Origin: Paramyrothecium sp. XJ0827
Lineage: Eukaryota > Ascomycota > Sordariomycetes > Hypocreales > Stachybotryaceae
Length of the DNA: 64,000 nt
Direction of reading: 5' to 3'
Assembly (NCBI GenBank): GCA_020881915.1
Contig: JAJFPB010000005.1
Span: 4,340,001-4,404,000 of the forward strand
Shown here: in pieces, positions 48,717-60,160 of the stretch
Layout: each line of letters begins with the position of its first letter
Position numbering within the stretch: position 1 is the first letter of the stretch
Translations under genes and position numbers: made by a program
Notes under the pieces: model-generated
Told to the model about the DNA's origin: nothing
Database searches by the model: none
The model's input: the letters and a program-made list of their open reading frames with translations, nothing else

Positions 48717-51545
48717 TATGATTGTGGTGGTTTGAGGAAGTTTGGGTGGCGCAAGGAGAGATGGTTTTGGTAGAGGTATGGGTAGCTGACGTCGAGCTAT
48801 AGCGAAGTTGGGAGGTGATGAAATTTTGGCACTACGATAGCAGCTGATAAGGCTGGGTACCGTACCTTGGGGTAGTATGGTTCTGGTAATCAAGGCACCC
48901 TAATCGATGTAACCGCATCATTGTTTTGCCGAGAATTTAACGTACGTCATTAGGTAAGCAACTGCATCTGCTTATCGCTTCGGGAAGACCTCATTACTCG
49001 TGGCGTTTACACTCCATATAACTGGGTGCACGAAACAAGGTTTCCTATCACACTTCGTGCGCTCAATGCAGCGGCTGGGCGGGCCGCGGCAACGCTACAG
49101 CAGGTCCAAGGACGGTCCATATAGCTGGTGGTTGGTGGTTGGTGGTTGGGGGGTTGATTTGTCAATCGATCCCAGACACGCCCCTGCTACCGTGACCTCA
49201 CCGCACGATGACGGGGTGCGTTTCTTCACCAAGAAACTGTGACGGTACCGCAAGGCGATTGGAGCAGTTTCTCCCCACCCAAAAGGCGGCCACTGAGCAA
49301 AGTTCGTTGGGTGCTGGTGGAGCGAGTGACCTCAAGCATGTGGCTTCTCATAGCATGCCAACGATCTTCAGGGCTACAACCAGGGGCTTGCCAATCGTTT
49401 GCAAGCGGGCGGTGGTGGTTGAGGGACAGAGTTTGGAACCCTCTACTACCGCATGAGGGGGCTACTGACGTGTTTGTGCATGTCCGAGAAGATTGTTCCC
49501 TGCAGGGTGCCTCTTTTTTTAGATTGCGCTGGACGGGTAGGACAGGTCGGATCGGTTCACAAGCGGGACACGGGACAATTGCCCGTAGTAGCAACATCAA
49601 AGTGGCTTAGATGCAGTGGTGAGCATGTGCTTGAGCTCCCGTCCCCTGCTCGTCTGCGGTATTCAGTTCAAACGGTACGCACAGTACTTGTTGTCTGACG
49701 TAGGTAGGCAAGGCTGCCCAGGACTTTACCGTCAACCCACCCCTCGAACGTGCAGAAGGTCCATGGACGTGCGACATAATGTTGCACGAAGCGGCGAGTG
49801 AGTTATACCCGATGCATACGAAGGTCAGCCATGGATAGGGTCGCGAATTACCCAAATCGTTTAAGCTTTCACGAGGCGCACTCTTAGCACTGCTGTAGTT
49901 GTGCGGTTAAGGTTGGTCAGGTTGGTGAGGTTATGTTAGTGGGGACCTAGTTGACGCAAACTGAGGCGGCTAGCCGTAGAAGCCAGGCTAATGAAGCAGT
50001 GTTTGTGTTCTGGGATAAGTGCTTCCCCCGCCCTCAGTTTGGCCCAAGGTGGGACGGGAGCAAGTGAAGAGAGAAGGTCGCCCAGTTGAGAGGTGGGAAA
50101 TGAGGTTTTGGTGCACGAGAAAACCCCTTTGAGACGGCATGTCTTGAATAATAGTACGAACGGATCGAAAGCCAAACCAAAGGCCGGGCTAAATCCCAGT
50201 CGAGAGGTGCCTGGCTGTGAGGCTCCCTTCGGGAACTTAATACACCTTCATTGGTAAGGCAGTTAAAGGCACAGACCCAGACTCCTCCATCCTCATGCAG
50301 GCAGGTTCTTGGCTCACTGAGCCAGGCTCTACAGGCCGACCCTGGTAAGCCAGTGCAGGTGCAGCGTGGCGCATAACCCTGCTGTAATGAGCGTGTGCTG
50401 ACCACTTAACTGCCTTTGGTAGGGGCTTCAACTGGTTGCAGGCACCGCAAGCAAACGCGGGCGGGTGGGGGACAGGAAAAAGCGAGACCACAAAACTTGT
50501 TGTATCTGATAGACTTCTACTTCATACGGCGGCTTGGAAAAGCTACCTTACAGTGTCTTGATAGTAAAAAGAAATGTTCAACTACATTACATTATTGAAA
50601 GAAAACTATTGTATGTATCCAATCTTTACGGGGTTTGTTTTCTGTCCTTTTTTCTTCTTTATCCTGGCTATCAGGAAAGGAAGAGATTAAGGTCCTGTCC
50701 TCTTCTGTCGCCCACTTGGCGGGGACGTGAGTCCAGGCCAGGCACCTTTAGGCAAGGCAGTTTATTAGGCCCCTGTTGTCGGTGCACAGCCAATTTTATG
50801 CACGGCGCTGCCCACGTCATTGGCTCGCCGACCCCTTCCCCTCAGCGAAGTTATGCATGTAGCTTGGTCCTGTCGGTGGCCGCGACGAGGAACCTTTTGC
50901 CTTTGCCTTGCCCTGGCATTTACCACGGCGGTACTTTGAGTTTTGCGGCGGTACCTCTGGAGCGCAACGCAGCGCAGTGCTACGTACAGCTCTCCACAGT
51001 CCACATCACTCTCCAGTCGCTCGCGACCAGGCCCTCTCCCTCAACTGCCCGCGTGGGAATGCATCACTTTCCCACACGCTCCATCCTTACCCTCTCCTAC
51101 CACCACCGCGCATCCTTTGGCCGTCTCTGCTTCAAGCAAGACCTTTCCCGTCGCTACATCTACCGACCTCTCTTTCACGTGCAGCTGATCTCCACCCCAG
51201 GCGCCTGTTCGCCCCCTCGCAAGTAGATGCCAGCTCCGCTACCGTTCACCACAATATCAACAAACCTCGACACTGAAAACGACTTGTAACCCCCGATCGA
51301 TCGCGCCTAGTTGCTATCACCCAGCGCCTCCGTCCATCGGTCATCCTCGCATAGACACCCAAGGTTCCGTTGTCTGTCGCTGCGACCCTCCTGCGTTTCG
51401 TCGCAACCACTCCGACGTCACCAAGTCTGGTTCCGCTCCCCGTTAATCGATATCTGCGTTTCCCGCATCGACTCGCCGGGCTTGAGTTGAGAACAGCCGG
51501 AGAGTGCAGTCGCCGAGTCGCCGACTCTGCGTTCTGCCGGTCACC
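48717..51545. other. Intergenic stretch of about 2.8 kb
   Basis: It lies between TIM9 and the RhoGAP gene, which are divergent. Frames such as 49226-49600 (-) and 50534-51226 (+) have no domain and unlikely codon use. The last 500 bases are C/T-rich and probably the long leader and promoter of the RhoGAP gene. A GGTGGTT repeat lies at 49126-49155. Confidence 0.55.
49126..49155. repeat. GGTGGTT tandem repeat
   Basis: About four units of GGTGGTT ending in a run of six Gs. The G-runs are spaced so that a G-quadruplex could form on the plus strand. Confidence 0.8.
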
Positions 51546-54346
51546 ATGACCTCTGCCACACAGAACCCAACCTCTACCAGTCCTCCTCAGCAACCTGCGC
51601 CTCCTCAACCCAATGCCGCCTCTCCGCCCAGCAAACGTGATCTAAAGTCGTGGTGGAAAGGCTTCAAGCTGCCTTCCAAGCACCAAGACGCAAATGGTAT
51701 GGGTCCCCTTTCGCGAAGCACACATACGCCGCTACGTACTGCCATGTTTTTGGCATTACCTGGCCGCTGTCGCCATTTGCGACGATGGTCATGACGTGGT
51801 TTCAAGTGCCAAGCCGCGTATATTTCCTGCGTAGTCTTGCCAAGTGGTGAGGCGGGTGCAGACCCGGTTCGACGAACTGCTGCACATTGCGCAGCATGTC
51901 CATCATGCCATCATAATTGAGCAGGAACCGACATTTCGGCCTTACCTCCGTCCGAGCCGTTTAACCTTTCAAGCTAACCATGCTTGCTTAGAACCTCGGC
52001 AACAAGGCATATTTGGAGTGCCGCTTCGCCAGAGCATCACTTACGCCAACGTCGCGATTTCTCTAATCGATGAGAACGGGCAGAGCTACATATATGGCTA
52101 TGTGCCTATTGTCGTGGCCAAGTGCGGCGTCTACCTCAAAGAGAAAGGTATGTGAATACGGAATAGAGACCATATCACCATGCGTCCGTCTGCTAACATT
52201 ATCGCTAGCCACTGGTGTCGAAGGCATTTTCCGCCTCGCGGGCTCAGAGAAACGTATCAAAGAGCTCAAAACCTTATTCGACTCACCCGACCGATATGGC
52301 AAAGGACTCGTTTGGGACGGCTTCACCGTCCACGACGCCGCCAATGTCCTCAGGAGGTATCTAAACGACCTTCCCGAGCCGGTCGTCCCACTAGATCTTT
52401 ACGAAAAGTTCCGGGACCCTCTGCGCGGAGCTACCAAACAGGCCGTTGGAGATGCAGAGGGCCCCCAGTTTGTGGAAAGTTTTGACGAGAAAGCTGCCAT
52501 TGCCACTTATCAGAGACTCATCACTGAGCTTCCTCCGTTGAACAGGCAACTACTCCTTTACATCCTAGACTTACTCGCCGTATTCGCAGCCAAGGCGGAT
52601 GAAAACAGGATGAACTCGCAAAACCTGGCTGCCATATTCCAGCCCGGTATGCTTTCTCATCCTGCACATGCCATGGCGCCAGAGGAGTATCGATTGAACC
52701 AATGCGTCATCATTTTCTTGATAGAAAACCAGGATCATTTCCTTATCGGCATGCAAGGGACAGGTGTCGATGAGAAAACTGTCCAAGAAGTTCAGTCGGG
52801 GACGCCGGTTGCGCCTGTGACACCGAATGCGAAGCGACAGTCCGATCTGCGCAGATCCGCCTCCAATGCAAGCGCCGGTGCGGAGAGTGTTCGGCGAGAT
52901 GGCATGGTTCGGAGGAATCGATCCGTCTCCTCTCGGAATTCAAAGCATGATGGCAGTACGACACCCAATAGCCCGACAGTAGCTACGACTCCTACCGGCG
53001 GCCTGGGCAGAAGCAACACCGTTCCATCAAAGAAGTCGCCAGCTCTTGCTGGCAGTAAGTTTAGGAAGCCGGAAAGTCCAGGGCATCACCGTATGTCCGG
53101 CCATTTGGAGCCGTTGACCCAAGTGTATCCGGCCGAGACACCGAACCATTCTGAGAACTCGAGCTTGACGCCTGCAGCCGTTGCTCCAACGAACCCTTCA
53201 CCTGAGCCATCAGCACCTGGCCGCAGTCAAGAGAGGTTACTAGAAGTGCTCCATGAGATCACCACTCCGCACAAGGACCGCAGCCTGCCCAGCCTTTTCC
53301 AGCGGTCCCCAGCGGACGGGGCGGACAAGCGGCAGCCGAATAAGCTGAAGAAGAAGAGGATACCCGGCAGCTTGAACCCTAGCGCTCAGAGCTCGAATAC
53401 CTCCTTGCCACATTCTCAACTCAATGCGTATTCCCCGAATGTCGAAATCAGTAATCCCATGGAGAAGAACCAGGAGGAGGCCGAGGCCCAGAAGCCACCG
53501 ACAAGCATACCACAACAACATAGCGATCTCTCCTCTGAGCCGACCCCTCGAGCATCTCAAGTCCCAACCAGTGGTACTTCACACCTTGAGGTCGCGGCGA
53601 AGGGCAAGTCGCCACCTGCGTCTGTACACTCGTCCTTTAATGAAGGCTCGGACGTGGACCAGAGCGGAGAAGAACATCCCTCAGCACCATCCGACTACCC
53701 AGACAAGGAAAAGAAGAGGCGTTGGAGGCTGTCGAGGGCCAGGAAAGAAGATAGTGGGTTTTCGGAAGGAACAGGGGCACCGTCAAATCGTCTGCATATT
53801 GGCTCCAATGATCACGGCGAAGTGAGCACGTCATCAATCGGCAGTGGTGCCAACCGGCCTCGAAAAAGCTTTACTGGTGACAGTTATGAACAGGGTCTAG
53901 CAGGCACTGAGACGACCACAACACATGATTCAGGCAAAGAAGAAGGCAGAGGACCTATTGGATGGATTAAGAGCAAGTACCGGGAGGCTAAGGAAAACGC
54001 CGAATACAGGCGCAACAAGTCGCCTCCGGCAGATCGTCTTGTGCCTACGACGAACATACTTTCACCGCGCGGCAGGAGCTTGGATATCAGACGAGATGCG
54101 CGTGACGACGAAAAGGAGGTTCAACGCGGACCCCCACAGGCTGAGACAGCTCCAGTTGCACCGCCTCTAGCTGGACCATCTCAGACGGTGCCAATAATTC
54201 ATACCGAGTCAGGTGCTCCTAGCGAACCGACTCAGGCACCCGAGCCACAACCACTACAACAACAGCAACAACAACAGCAACAACAACAGCCCCCGCCTCC
54301 ACAGCAGCAGCAGCAGCAGCAACAGGACGTACAGGTTTCAAAATAA
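51546..54346 (+). CDS. RhoGAP protein of the SAC7/BAG7 group with a disordered polyglutamine tail
   Basis: Exons 51546-51696, 51992-52147 and 52209-54346 give 814 residues. The RhoGAP domain (about 60-270) speeds GTP hydrolysis by Rho GTPases, in the SAC7 group mainly Rho1, which governs the cell wall and actin. Visible: KSWWKGFKLP near 33, GIFGVPLRQSITYANVAISL, GYVPIVVAKCGVYLKEK, then GVEGIFRLAGSEKRIKEL with the arginine finger, YTVHDAANVLRRYL-like FTVHDAANVLRRYLNDLPEP, and MNSQNLAAIFQPGML. Residues 275-770 are Ser/Pro/Lys-rich and disordered with many phosphorylation-type motifs, then a tail of CAA/CAG-encoded glutamines. The first intron, 295 nt, is far longer than the others; an unseen exon within it is possible, but the protein reads well without one. 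Convergent with GPI10. Confidence 0.93.
54255..54325 (+). repeat. CAA/CAG repeat encoding polyglutamine
   Basis: Mixed CAACAG/CAACAA then pure CAG units, split by a CCCCCGCCTCCA proline stretch, in frame at the C-terminus of the RhoGAP gene. Length variation between strains is likely. Confidence 0.9.
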
Positions 54347-54758
54347 GAGTAACGGAGATGATGACTAGACATAACGGGGTTTGCGTATCTTGCCACGTCA
54401 GACAAGGGAAGGGATTTCTGCGGGGAAAAATCAGTATTTTTAAGGTTTCCAAACCCATGGTTTCAAAGGGAAAGAAGTGTTGTTAGCGTTCTGTTACACA
54501 TGGGTTGATACCACGCCCCCCTTGGAACACCTTTGAGAGCTTCAATGTTTTATTGTTTTTCATTTGATTCGTGTTAAGCCAAAATACCACATTGGCGAAG
54601 TGGTTCGAGGAATGAAGGGCTTGGCTTTTTAGGGAAAAAATACTAATTGGGACGCAAACTTTTGATTCTACATATGCCCTCTGTGATATGAGAGCTGTTT
54701 TAACGTTAAGAATTAAATAATGTATACTTACACACGGCGATTGTTCTGATCCTTAATA
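54347..54758. other. Convergent intergenic region
   Basis: These are 3' flanks of the RhoGAP and GPI10 genes, AT-rich from 54540. I see no feature. Confidence 0.55.
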
Positions 54759-56737
54759 TTAGGCCGACGCTCGGTTGAGTTGCGGCAGGTTACTATAGAT
54801 GCTGGTGTCCCACACCATGATCCGACCAGTCCTTCTCCAGTCCTCGTTGAAGAAGCCGTTGAATCCACCCCAGACACGGCGAATATCCATGCCAAGCCTC
54901 TTCCCCTGTGAGGTCTGCTGAAAGTCCTTGAGCCAAGGTTCAATGCCCTCGAACCCGACGATGAAGCGAGGTATTTCAAGGCCATTTTGTTTGAAGAGCT
55001 CTCCCGTCAAGAATTCCACCGGGCCATCGTAGAAACGATCTGCCTCATCGCGGTAGTTGACCCGCTCGGGAGTATTGGGTTGCGTGTGCAAGGGCGGCTC
55101 ACAGGATAGCGCGTATGCACGGAGACCAGGGTACACGAGATGAGAGCGCCAGGGGGTAGAGTGGCATGGCATGAGGAAGAGAGCGAACAGCTCCTCCTTC
55201 TCGCCGGGTGCTTGGCGCGTGGCGTGAGCGAGCTGCGCTGAGGTCGGATGAATGCGTTCATACTCGCCACGCAGATAAGAAAGGACGGAGAGGGGCGCGG
55301 GCTGGTGGAGGAACGACAAGAAGAGGGCAAGGGCGACGTTTATGCCCAGCGCAGCAATGGCGTAGTTTTTGTGGCGTAAACGCGCGCGGTTGTCGTAGGC
55401 GCGGGCTGGTGCCGAAGATGGAGGTGCCGTGAAAAAGGATGCAGCGAGCGGGGCCGACAGAACGTTCAAGATGGGGAGGAGAGGGTAAATGAAACGGACC
55501 TCCTTGTGGGAGATCAGGGACAACGCCAAAATGGTGGCGTACACTGTGTAAGCAAGAGTTCGGAGGGTATTGGCCTGAGCGGGTGACGATGCTGCAGGTT
55601 TATAAAGGGCATAAAGCGCAAAAGGAAGACTGGTGGTGCACAGCAGCGGCAAGCCCTGGAGGATATAGTAATGCCACGGGTTCCTGCCGTAGAAGACAGC
55701 CAGAGACTGCGAGATGTTGAAGTTGAGCCAGTTGTAAGGAGGGAACGTCCAGAACCCGAAGTAGAGGTAATCGGATACCGAAGAGATGCCAAGCACGAAT
55801 GATCCACACAAGGTAGCTTCGCGGATGAAGATGAGGATGTCGCTGCCGGTGAGCGGTGACGGCCCTTGCAACGATACCCTTGACAGCGTGAGGAATCCGA
55901 CGACAAGCCATATGAGGAGGTTGGTGGGCCGCAGGACAACCGCGACAGCGGCAAGGCACAGGGACAATCGCAGTCGCCAGACATCCCGGATGGCGTTGAA
56001 TGATTTGACATTCTCCTTGACAGCCTCAGCGGTGCCGAGAGCCTCCCAAGGCCAGTAGTAGAGGGCCACAACGGTCAATGTGGTCTCTAGCGAGTTTGAG
56101 AATGTGCGGGTGGAGCAGTACCATTGCCAGGGACTAAAGAGCTGCAAGAAGAGCTGCCACGAAGTGAGCATGCAAGTTCACGAGGGGCCATGGCAGAGGG
56201 AGATCTTACGGCAAAGAGAGATATGTTGCCATTGGAAGGGTACAGCTTCCCCGCGAGGCGCCATGTATACCAGTCACCCAGAGCAGCAAAGAGGGCTTGC
56301 AAGGCGCGCGGCGCGGCCAGAAGCGCCGACACGCGTACGGCATTGGCGGACGGCAGTAGCTTGGAGATGGCATCGGCCACGAGATACGCGGCGGAGAAGA
56401 GCGCTGGGTGGAGCGAGGATCTCAGTTGGTGTTGCCATTCCTAGGCGCATCCCGGGTCAGCTTAGACGCTCGGCTCAAACGACGACAGACACGGATCATG
56501 AGCATACGCAGGCAAAAAGAACATGGAGCAGGGAGTGGCGGAACTTACCCAAGTCAGCCAGGCACCGCTGTCGGGGCCAAAGGCGAGATTCCAAGCGGGC
56601 TCGAGGGACTGGAAGTACTCGTCGGGCTGGAAGAAGGTCTGCAGCCAGGAGGCGTTGATGAGACGGACGAGGAGGACGGCCTGGAGGATGAAGAAGGCCG
56701 GGCGCCGGTCCGCGCGTTCGGGGAGATGAGCCGCCAT
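54759..56737 (-). CDS. GPI10: GPI mannosyltransferase 3 (GPI10/PIG-B), glycosyltransferase family 22
   Basis: Three exons (56549-56737, 56210-56440, 54759-56153) give 604 residues. The enzyme adds the third, alpha-1,2-linked mannose to the GPI anchor precursor in the ER lumen, using dolichol-phosphate mannose. Visible: an N-terminal helix ([16 protein letters not shown]) followed by the family signature [20 protein letters not shown] with its acidic pair, then a series of helices, [33 protein letters not shown], the [35 protein letters not shown], and the GT22 hallmark [13 protein letters not shown]. The C-terminal soluble part contains [14 protein letters not shown]. The second acceptor is ambiguous: two sites 12 nt apart (56154 and 56142) keep the frame; I used the upstream one. 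An upstream in-frame ATG at 56842 exists but adds an unlikely His/Pro-rich lead. Confidence 0.95.
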
Positions 56738-56851
56738 CGGGGGAGGGACGGGGCTTTGGTGAGGGTGAGTTTCAGCCAGGGCGTGAGGCTTGAGAATCAC
56801 TTCATTGGGTGTGTGACGCAATAACGTACCAGACACTTGCAATGATGGTGT

Positions 56852-56866
56852 TGCGTTGCGTTGCGG
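56852..56866 (-). repeat. CGCAA repeat in the GPI10 leader (copy 1 of a 15-mer)
   Basis: On the GPI10 strand this reads CCGCAACGCAACGCA, about 115-130 nt before the start codon. The identical word occurs at 58609-58623 before the ornithine aminotransferase gene. Confidence 0.7.
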
Positions 56867-57800
56867 GCAGTATAAGTGCCAACTGAGGATAGGGGAGTGA
56901 CGACGGGAAATACTTACGTGGCCCTACAGATTTCGCTGCAAGCACAAGTACCACTGGCGTAAAACATGCCCATTCATCTTCAGCGCTGCCTCTTTACAAC
57001 GGTCGAGGCCAGGTACCAACTGAGGGACCGTGGGCGGCAAGAAATCTTACGTAATCCGGACACATTTAAGGAAAAGGTGGTCTAGACCCGAATGGCCTGT
57101 AGTGTCTTACCATGTACATACAGGCTTACTTTACGCTGCGCATGAAGCACGGGAGAAGGTTCATCGTCCGACAATCGGGTTCCTTGTGCGGATTGTTGTC
57201 GCAAAAAAGCATCACTTCGACCATTGAAAAGGTGACAAGCTTAATTGAGACGGTCGTGATGGGCGTCCTTGGCATTTGGCACGTTGGAAGTTGGCCTTTG
57301 TTCATCTCCACGTGCCAATTGGAGCCGATCGACGGCACCTTTTGGACTTGGATCGTGGCGGGGCGGGTACCAGGTACCAGTACCCACGCCCGCGAACCTT
57401 GGTATTCCGGGCTCGTTAGCAGCATCACGAGACCGCTGGGGCGACAACTCTAACAGCAACGGCTCACGGGATAGGGGGAGAGATGGCGTCCGAGGGAAAC
57501 CGAGCCAGGACGCAATAGCCTGTTCCTCCCTTGCAATGCTTGTCCGTGGACTAAGTCTGCATGTTTTCATCAGGGGAGCCTCGTGTGTCCCTGTTCCTGT
57601 CAAGGTCACGCATGGGCAAGGCCAGGGGTCCATAGTCCATGGCCCGCGGTACTACATACCTTACCTACGTCACCCCCGTTTCCACGATTGCCTACCAGCT
57701 TCAGTAATGGCAGGGCCGTCATTGGCTCCCCCACGCCAGATGCCAGACGCCGGTTGACCGAACCAGCCGACGCGCCAGAAGTCCGGGTCGGGGCATCGTG

Positions 57801-57830
57801 GAGGGAGAGAGGGAGAGAGGGAGAGAAGGA
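57801..57830. repeat. GA-rich microsatellite
   Basis: Repeating GAGGGAGA units on the plus strand in the upstream region of the ornithine aminotransferase gene. Confidence 0.8.
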
Positions 57831-58409
57831 TCAAAAACGGAAGGGCAGGGCGAAAAATTAAGCATAGTCTTGACTGCATTATTAACTAACTATAATGCAA
57901 ACCTTCGTCCGAGGATCAGAAAAACCGGTTGGCCTCGGCATCGCGTTCGCAATCACCACCCCCAACGTCCCTCCCCCTCGGGGTCGTGGCCGGGTCACAC
58001 AACCCACGCACCCACCATCTCATTCTTCCCTCCTGGGCGAAGCGAGAGCGAAGCAAAAGCAGAGCCCCGTTTTCCCCCTTCCCATTCCCCACCTCGCTGC
58101 CACGCTCCGTGACGCCTCCGGTCTCCGCCATCGTCGCCTCCAGGGACTGCCCACTTGCACTTAGGGGTATAGCGGCCTCGCCCAGAGACAACCTACTCCC
58201 GCCCTGCGCGCCCTTTGACAAGATGCCCCCGTTTCGTACAGGCCGCTTTCTGTCGGCTTCCTCCTCCGGCCTTCGGTCCCGCTAGCTGGCCTTCTTCTTG
58301 CTCCTGGACGTGTCGTAGTAGAAGAAATTATTAAAAAGGGAACGGTGCCGCTCCCCTCCACACCGGATCCGTCTTTCACGTAAGAAAACTGCAAATCAAG
58401 GGTATATCT

Positions 58410-58511
58410 GTAAGTGCGCCCCTGCCTTCATCCCCCCCTCCACACCCGAACCCACATTCGACGTCCGTCGCCACTCCGTAACCTCTAAACCGCTAACCCC
58501 CAATCCAACAG
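58410..58511 (+). other. Possible 5' leader intron of the ornithine aminotransferase gene
   Basis: A GTAAGT donor starts at 58410 and a CAACAG acceptor ends at 58511, in the C/T-rich leader. The 102-nt size suits this genome. There is no transcript proof. Confidence 0.4.
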
Positions 58512-58608
58512 TCTTTTTCTCCCGAGCGGCGATCAAATAATCCTTCCCTCCCCTTCCCGTTTGATACTTCACCATCTCAACGTCGCATTCCTCTGCACAC
58601 CACACCGC

Positions 58609-58623
58609 CGCAACGCAACGCAC
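58609..58623 (+). repeat. CGCAA repeat in the ornithine aminotransferase leader (copy 2 of a 15-mer)
   Basis: CCGCAACGCAACGCA, 71-85 nt before the start codon; it matches 56852-56866 on the opposite strand exactly. Confidence 0.7.
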
Positions 58624-58693
58624 CCCAGCCAGAGGATACCCCAAAAACACCAACCCAGCGCCTCTTCCCCAAGAAATACAGAAACCCCCCACC

Positions 58694-60160
58694 ATGGCAC
58701 CCCACGCTAACGGCACCGTGGCCTCGGCTCCCGATGCCTCTGCGTCCCGCTACCACGCTTCGTCTACGGACACCGCCATCACCACCGAGAACGAGTACGC
58801 CGCCCACAACTACCACCCTCTTCCCGTCGTGTTCGCCCGCGCCAAGGGCGTCGACGTCTGGGACCCCGAGGGCCGCCACTACCTAGACTTCCTGTCCGCC
58901 TACAGCGCCGTCAACCAGGGCCACTGCCACCCTGAGCTCGTCCGCGTCCTCGCCGAGCAGGCCGGCCGCCTCACCCTGAGCTCCCGCGCCTTCTACAACG
59001 ATGTCTTCCCCAAGTGGGCCGAGAAGGTCCGCGCCATGTTCGGCTACGACATGGTTCTGCCCATGAACACAGGCGCCGAGGCAGTTGAGACCGCCATCAA
59101 GATTGCCCGCAAGTGGGCTTACAAGGTCAAGGGCGTTGAGCAGGGCAAGGCCTTGGTCTTCTCCGCCTCGGATAACTTCCACGGCAGGACGGTATGTTGT
59201 GCCCGTGAAGATGTGTTCCTGCAAGGGCGGAGTCACTAACAGTCTTTCTAGATGACCGCCATCTCCCTGTCGACTGACCCCGAGTCCAAGGATAACTACG
59301 GGCCCTACGTCCCCAACATTGGTGCTGCCTGCCCTACAACCGGCAAGCAGATTCGCTACAACAACATTGCCGACCTGGAAGAGGTGCTTGAGACGCACGG
59401 CAAGAACACGGCTGCTTTCATCGTCGAGCCCATCCAGGGCGAGGCAGGCGTTGTGGTTCCTGACGACGACTACCTGGCCAACGTTCACGCGCTGTGCAAG
59501 AAGCACAATGTGCTCTTCATCTGCGATGAGATTCAGACCGGTATCGGTCGTACCGGTCGCATGCTGTGCTCCGAGTGGTCCGGCATCAAGCCCGACATGG
59601 TGACCCTGGGCAAGGCCATCTCCGGTGGCATGTACCCTGTGAGCTGTGTTCTCAGCAGCAAGGAGATTATGCTCGTGGTTGAGCCCGGTACCCACGGCTC
59701 GACGTACGGTGGCAACCCGTTGGGCTGCGCGGTGTCGATCCGCGCTCTAGAGCTGATGGAGGAGGAAGACCTCACTGCCAAGGCGGACAAGCTCGGCAAC
59801 ATCTTCCGCGACGGCGTGAGGGCCATGAACTCGCCCATCATCAAGACGATCCGTGGCAAGGGCCTGTTGAACGCCGCAGTGATTGATGAGTCTGCGGCTT
59901 CTGGTCGCACGGCCTGGGACCTTTGCCTGCTGCTCAAGAGCAAGGGCCTACTGGTAAGCACTTCCAAAAGCTCTTGCTTGAACGCTTTTCCGTCTGACAC
60001 CTGAGCTAACCCGGCATATTAGGCCAAGCCCACGCACGGCGACATCATCAGGTTCGCCCCTCCCCTGGTCATCACCGAGGCGGAGCTGCGCAAGGGCTTG
60101 AACATCCTCGCTGAGGCTCTGAAGGAGCTTCCCACGACGCCCAAGGCCGAGGCGCACTAG
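58694..60160 (+). CDS. Ornithine aminotransferase
   Basis: Three exons (58694-59191, 59252-59953, 60023-60160) give 445 residues, the yeast CAR2 range. It moves the delta-amino group of ornithine to 2-oxoglutarate, giving glutamate-semialdehyde and glutamate, and so links arginine breakdown to proline and glutamate. It is a class III, PLP-dependent aminotransferase. Visible: [32 protein letters not shown], the PLP phosphate-binding [44 protein letters not shown] (Asp contacting the pyridine nitrogen) and the Schiff-base lysine in [13 protein letters not shown]. The start ATG follows a C/T-rich leader in a good context (CACCATGG). No mitochondrial presequence is evident, so the enzyme is probably cytosolic as in yeast. 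Codon use is strongly biased to C-ending codons, suggesting high expression. Confidence 0.97.

Larger units (their letters stand above)
56738..58693. other. Divergent intergenic region GPI10 / ornithine aminotransferase, about 2 kb
   Basis: No gene is supported; the largest frames are C/T-rich or random. It contains a GA-rich tract, a 15-mer shared by both leaders and a probable leader intron, listed separately. Confidence 0.55.

Noticed and set aside
50534..51226. A 230-codon frame before the RhoGAP gene
   Set aside because: It spans a C/T-rich leader and promoter; the translation is low in acidic residues and shows no domain.
51844..52155. A 103-codon frame starting inside RhoGAP intron 1
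   Set aside because: It is intron plus exon 2 read through; it starts at GTG, not ATG, and adds no conserved sequence.
58883..59695. A 270-codon open frame antisense to the ornithine aminotransferase gene
   Set aside because: It mirrors the strong C-ending codon bias of the sense gene, which removes stops on the other strand; its protein is Gly/Val/Leu/Asp-rich with no domain.
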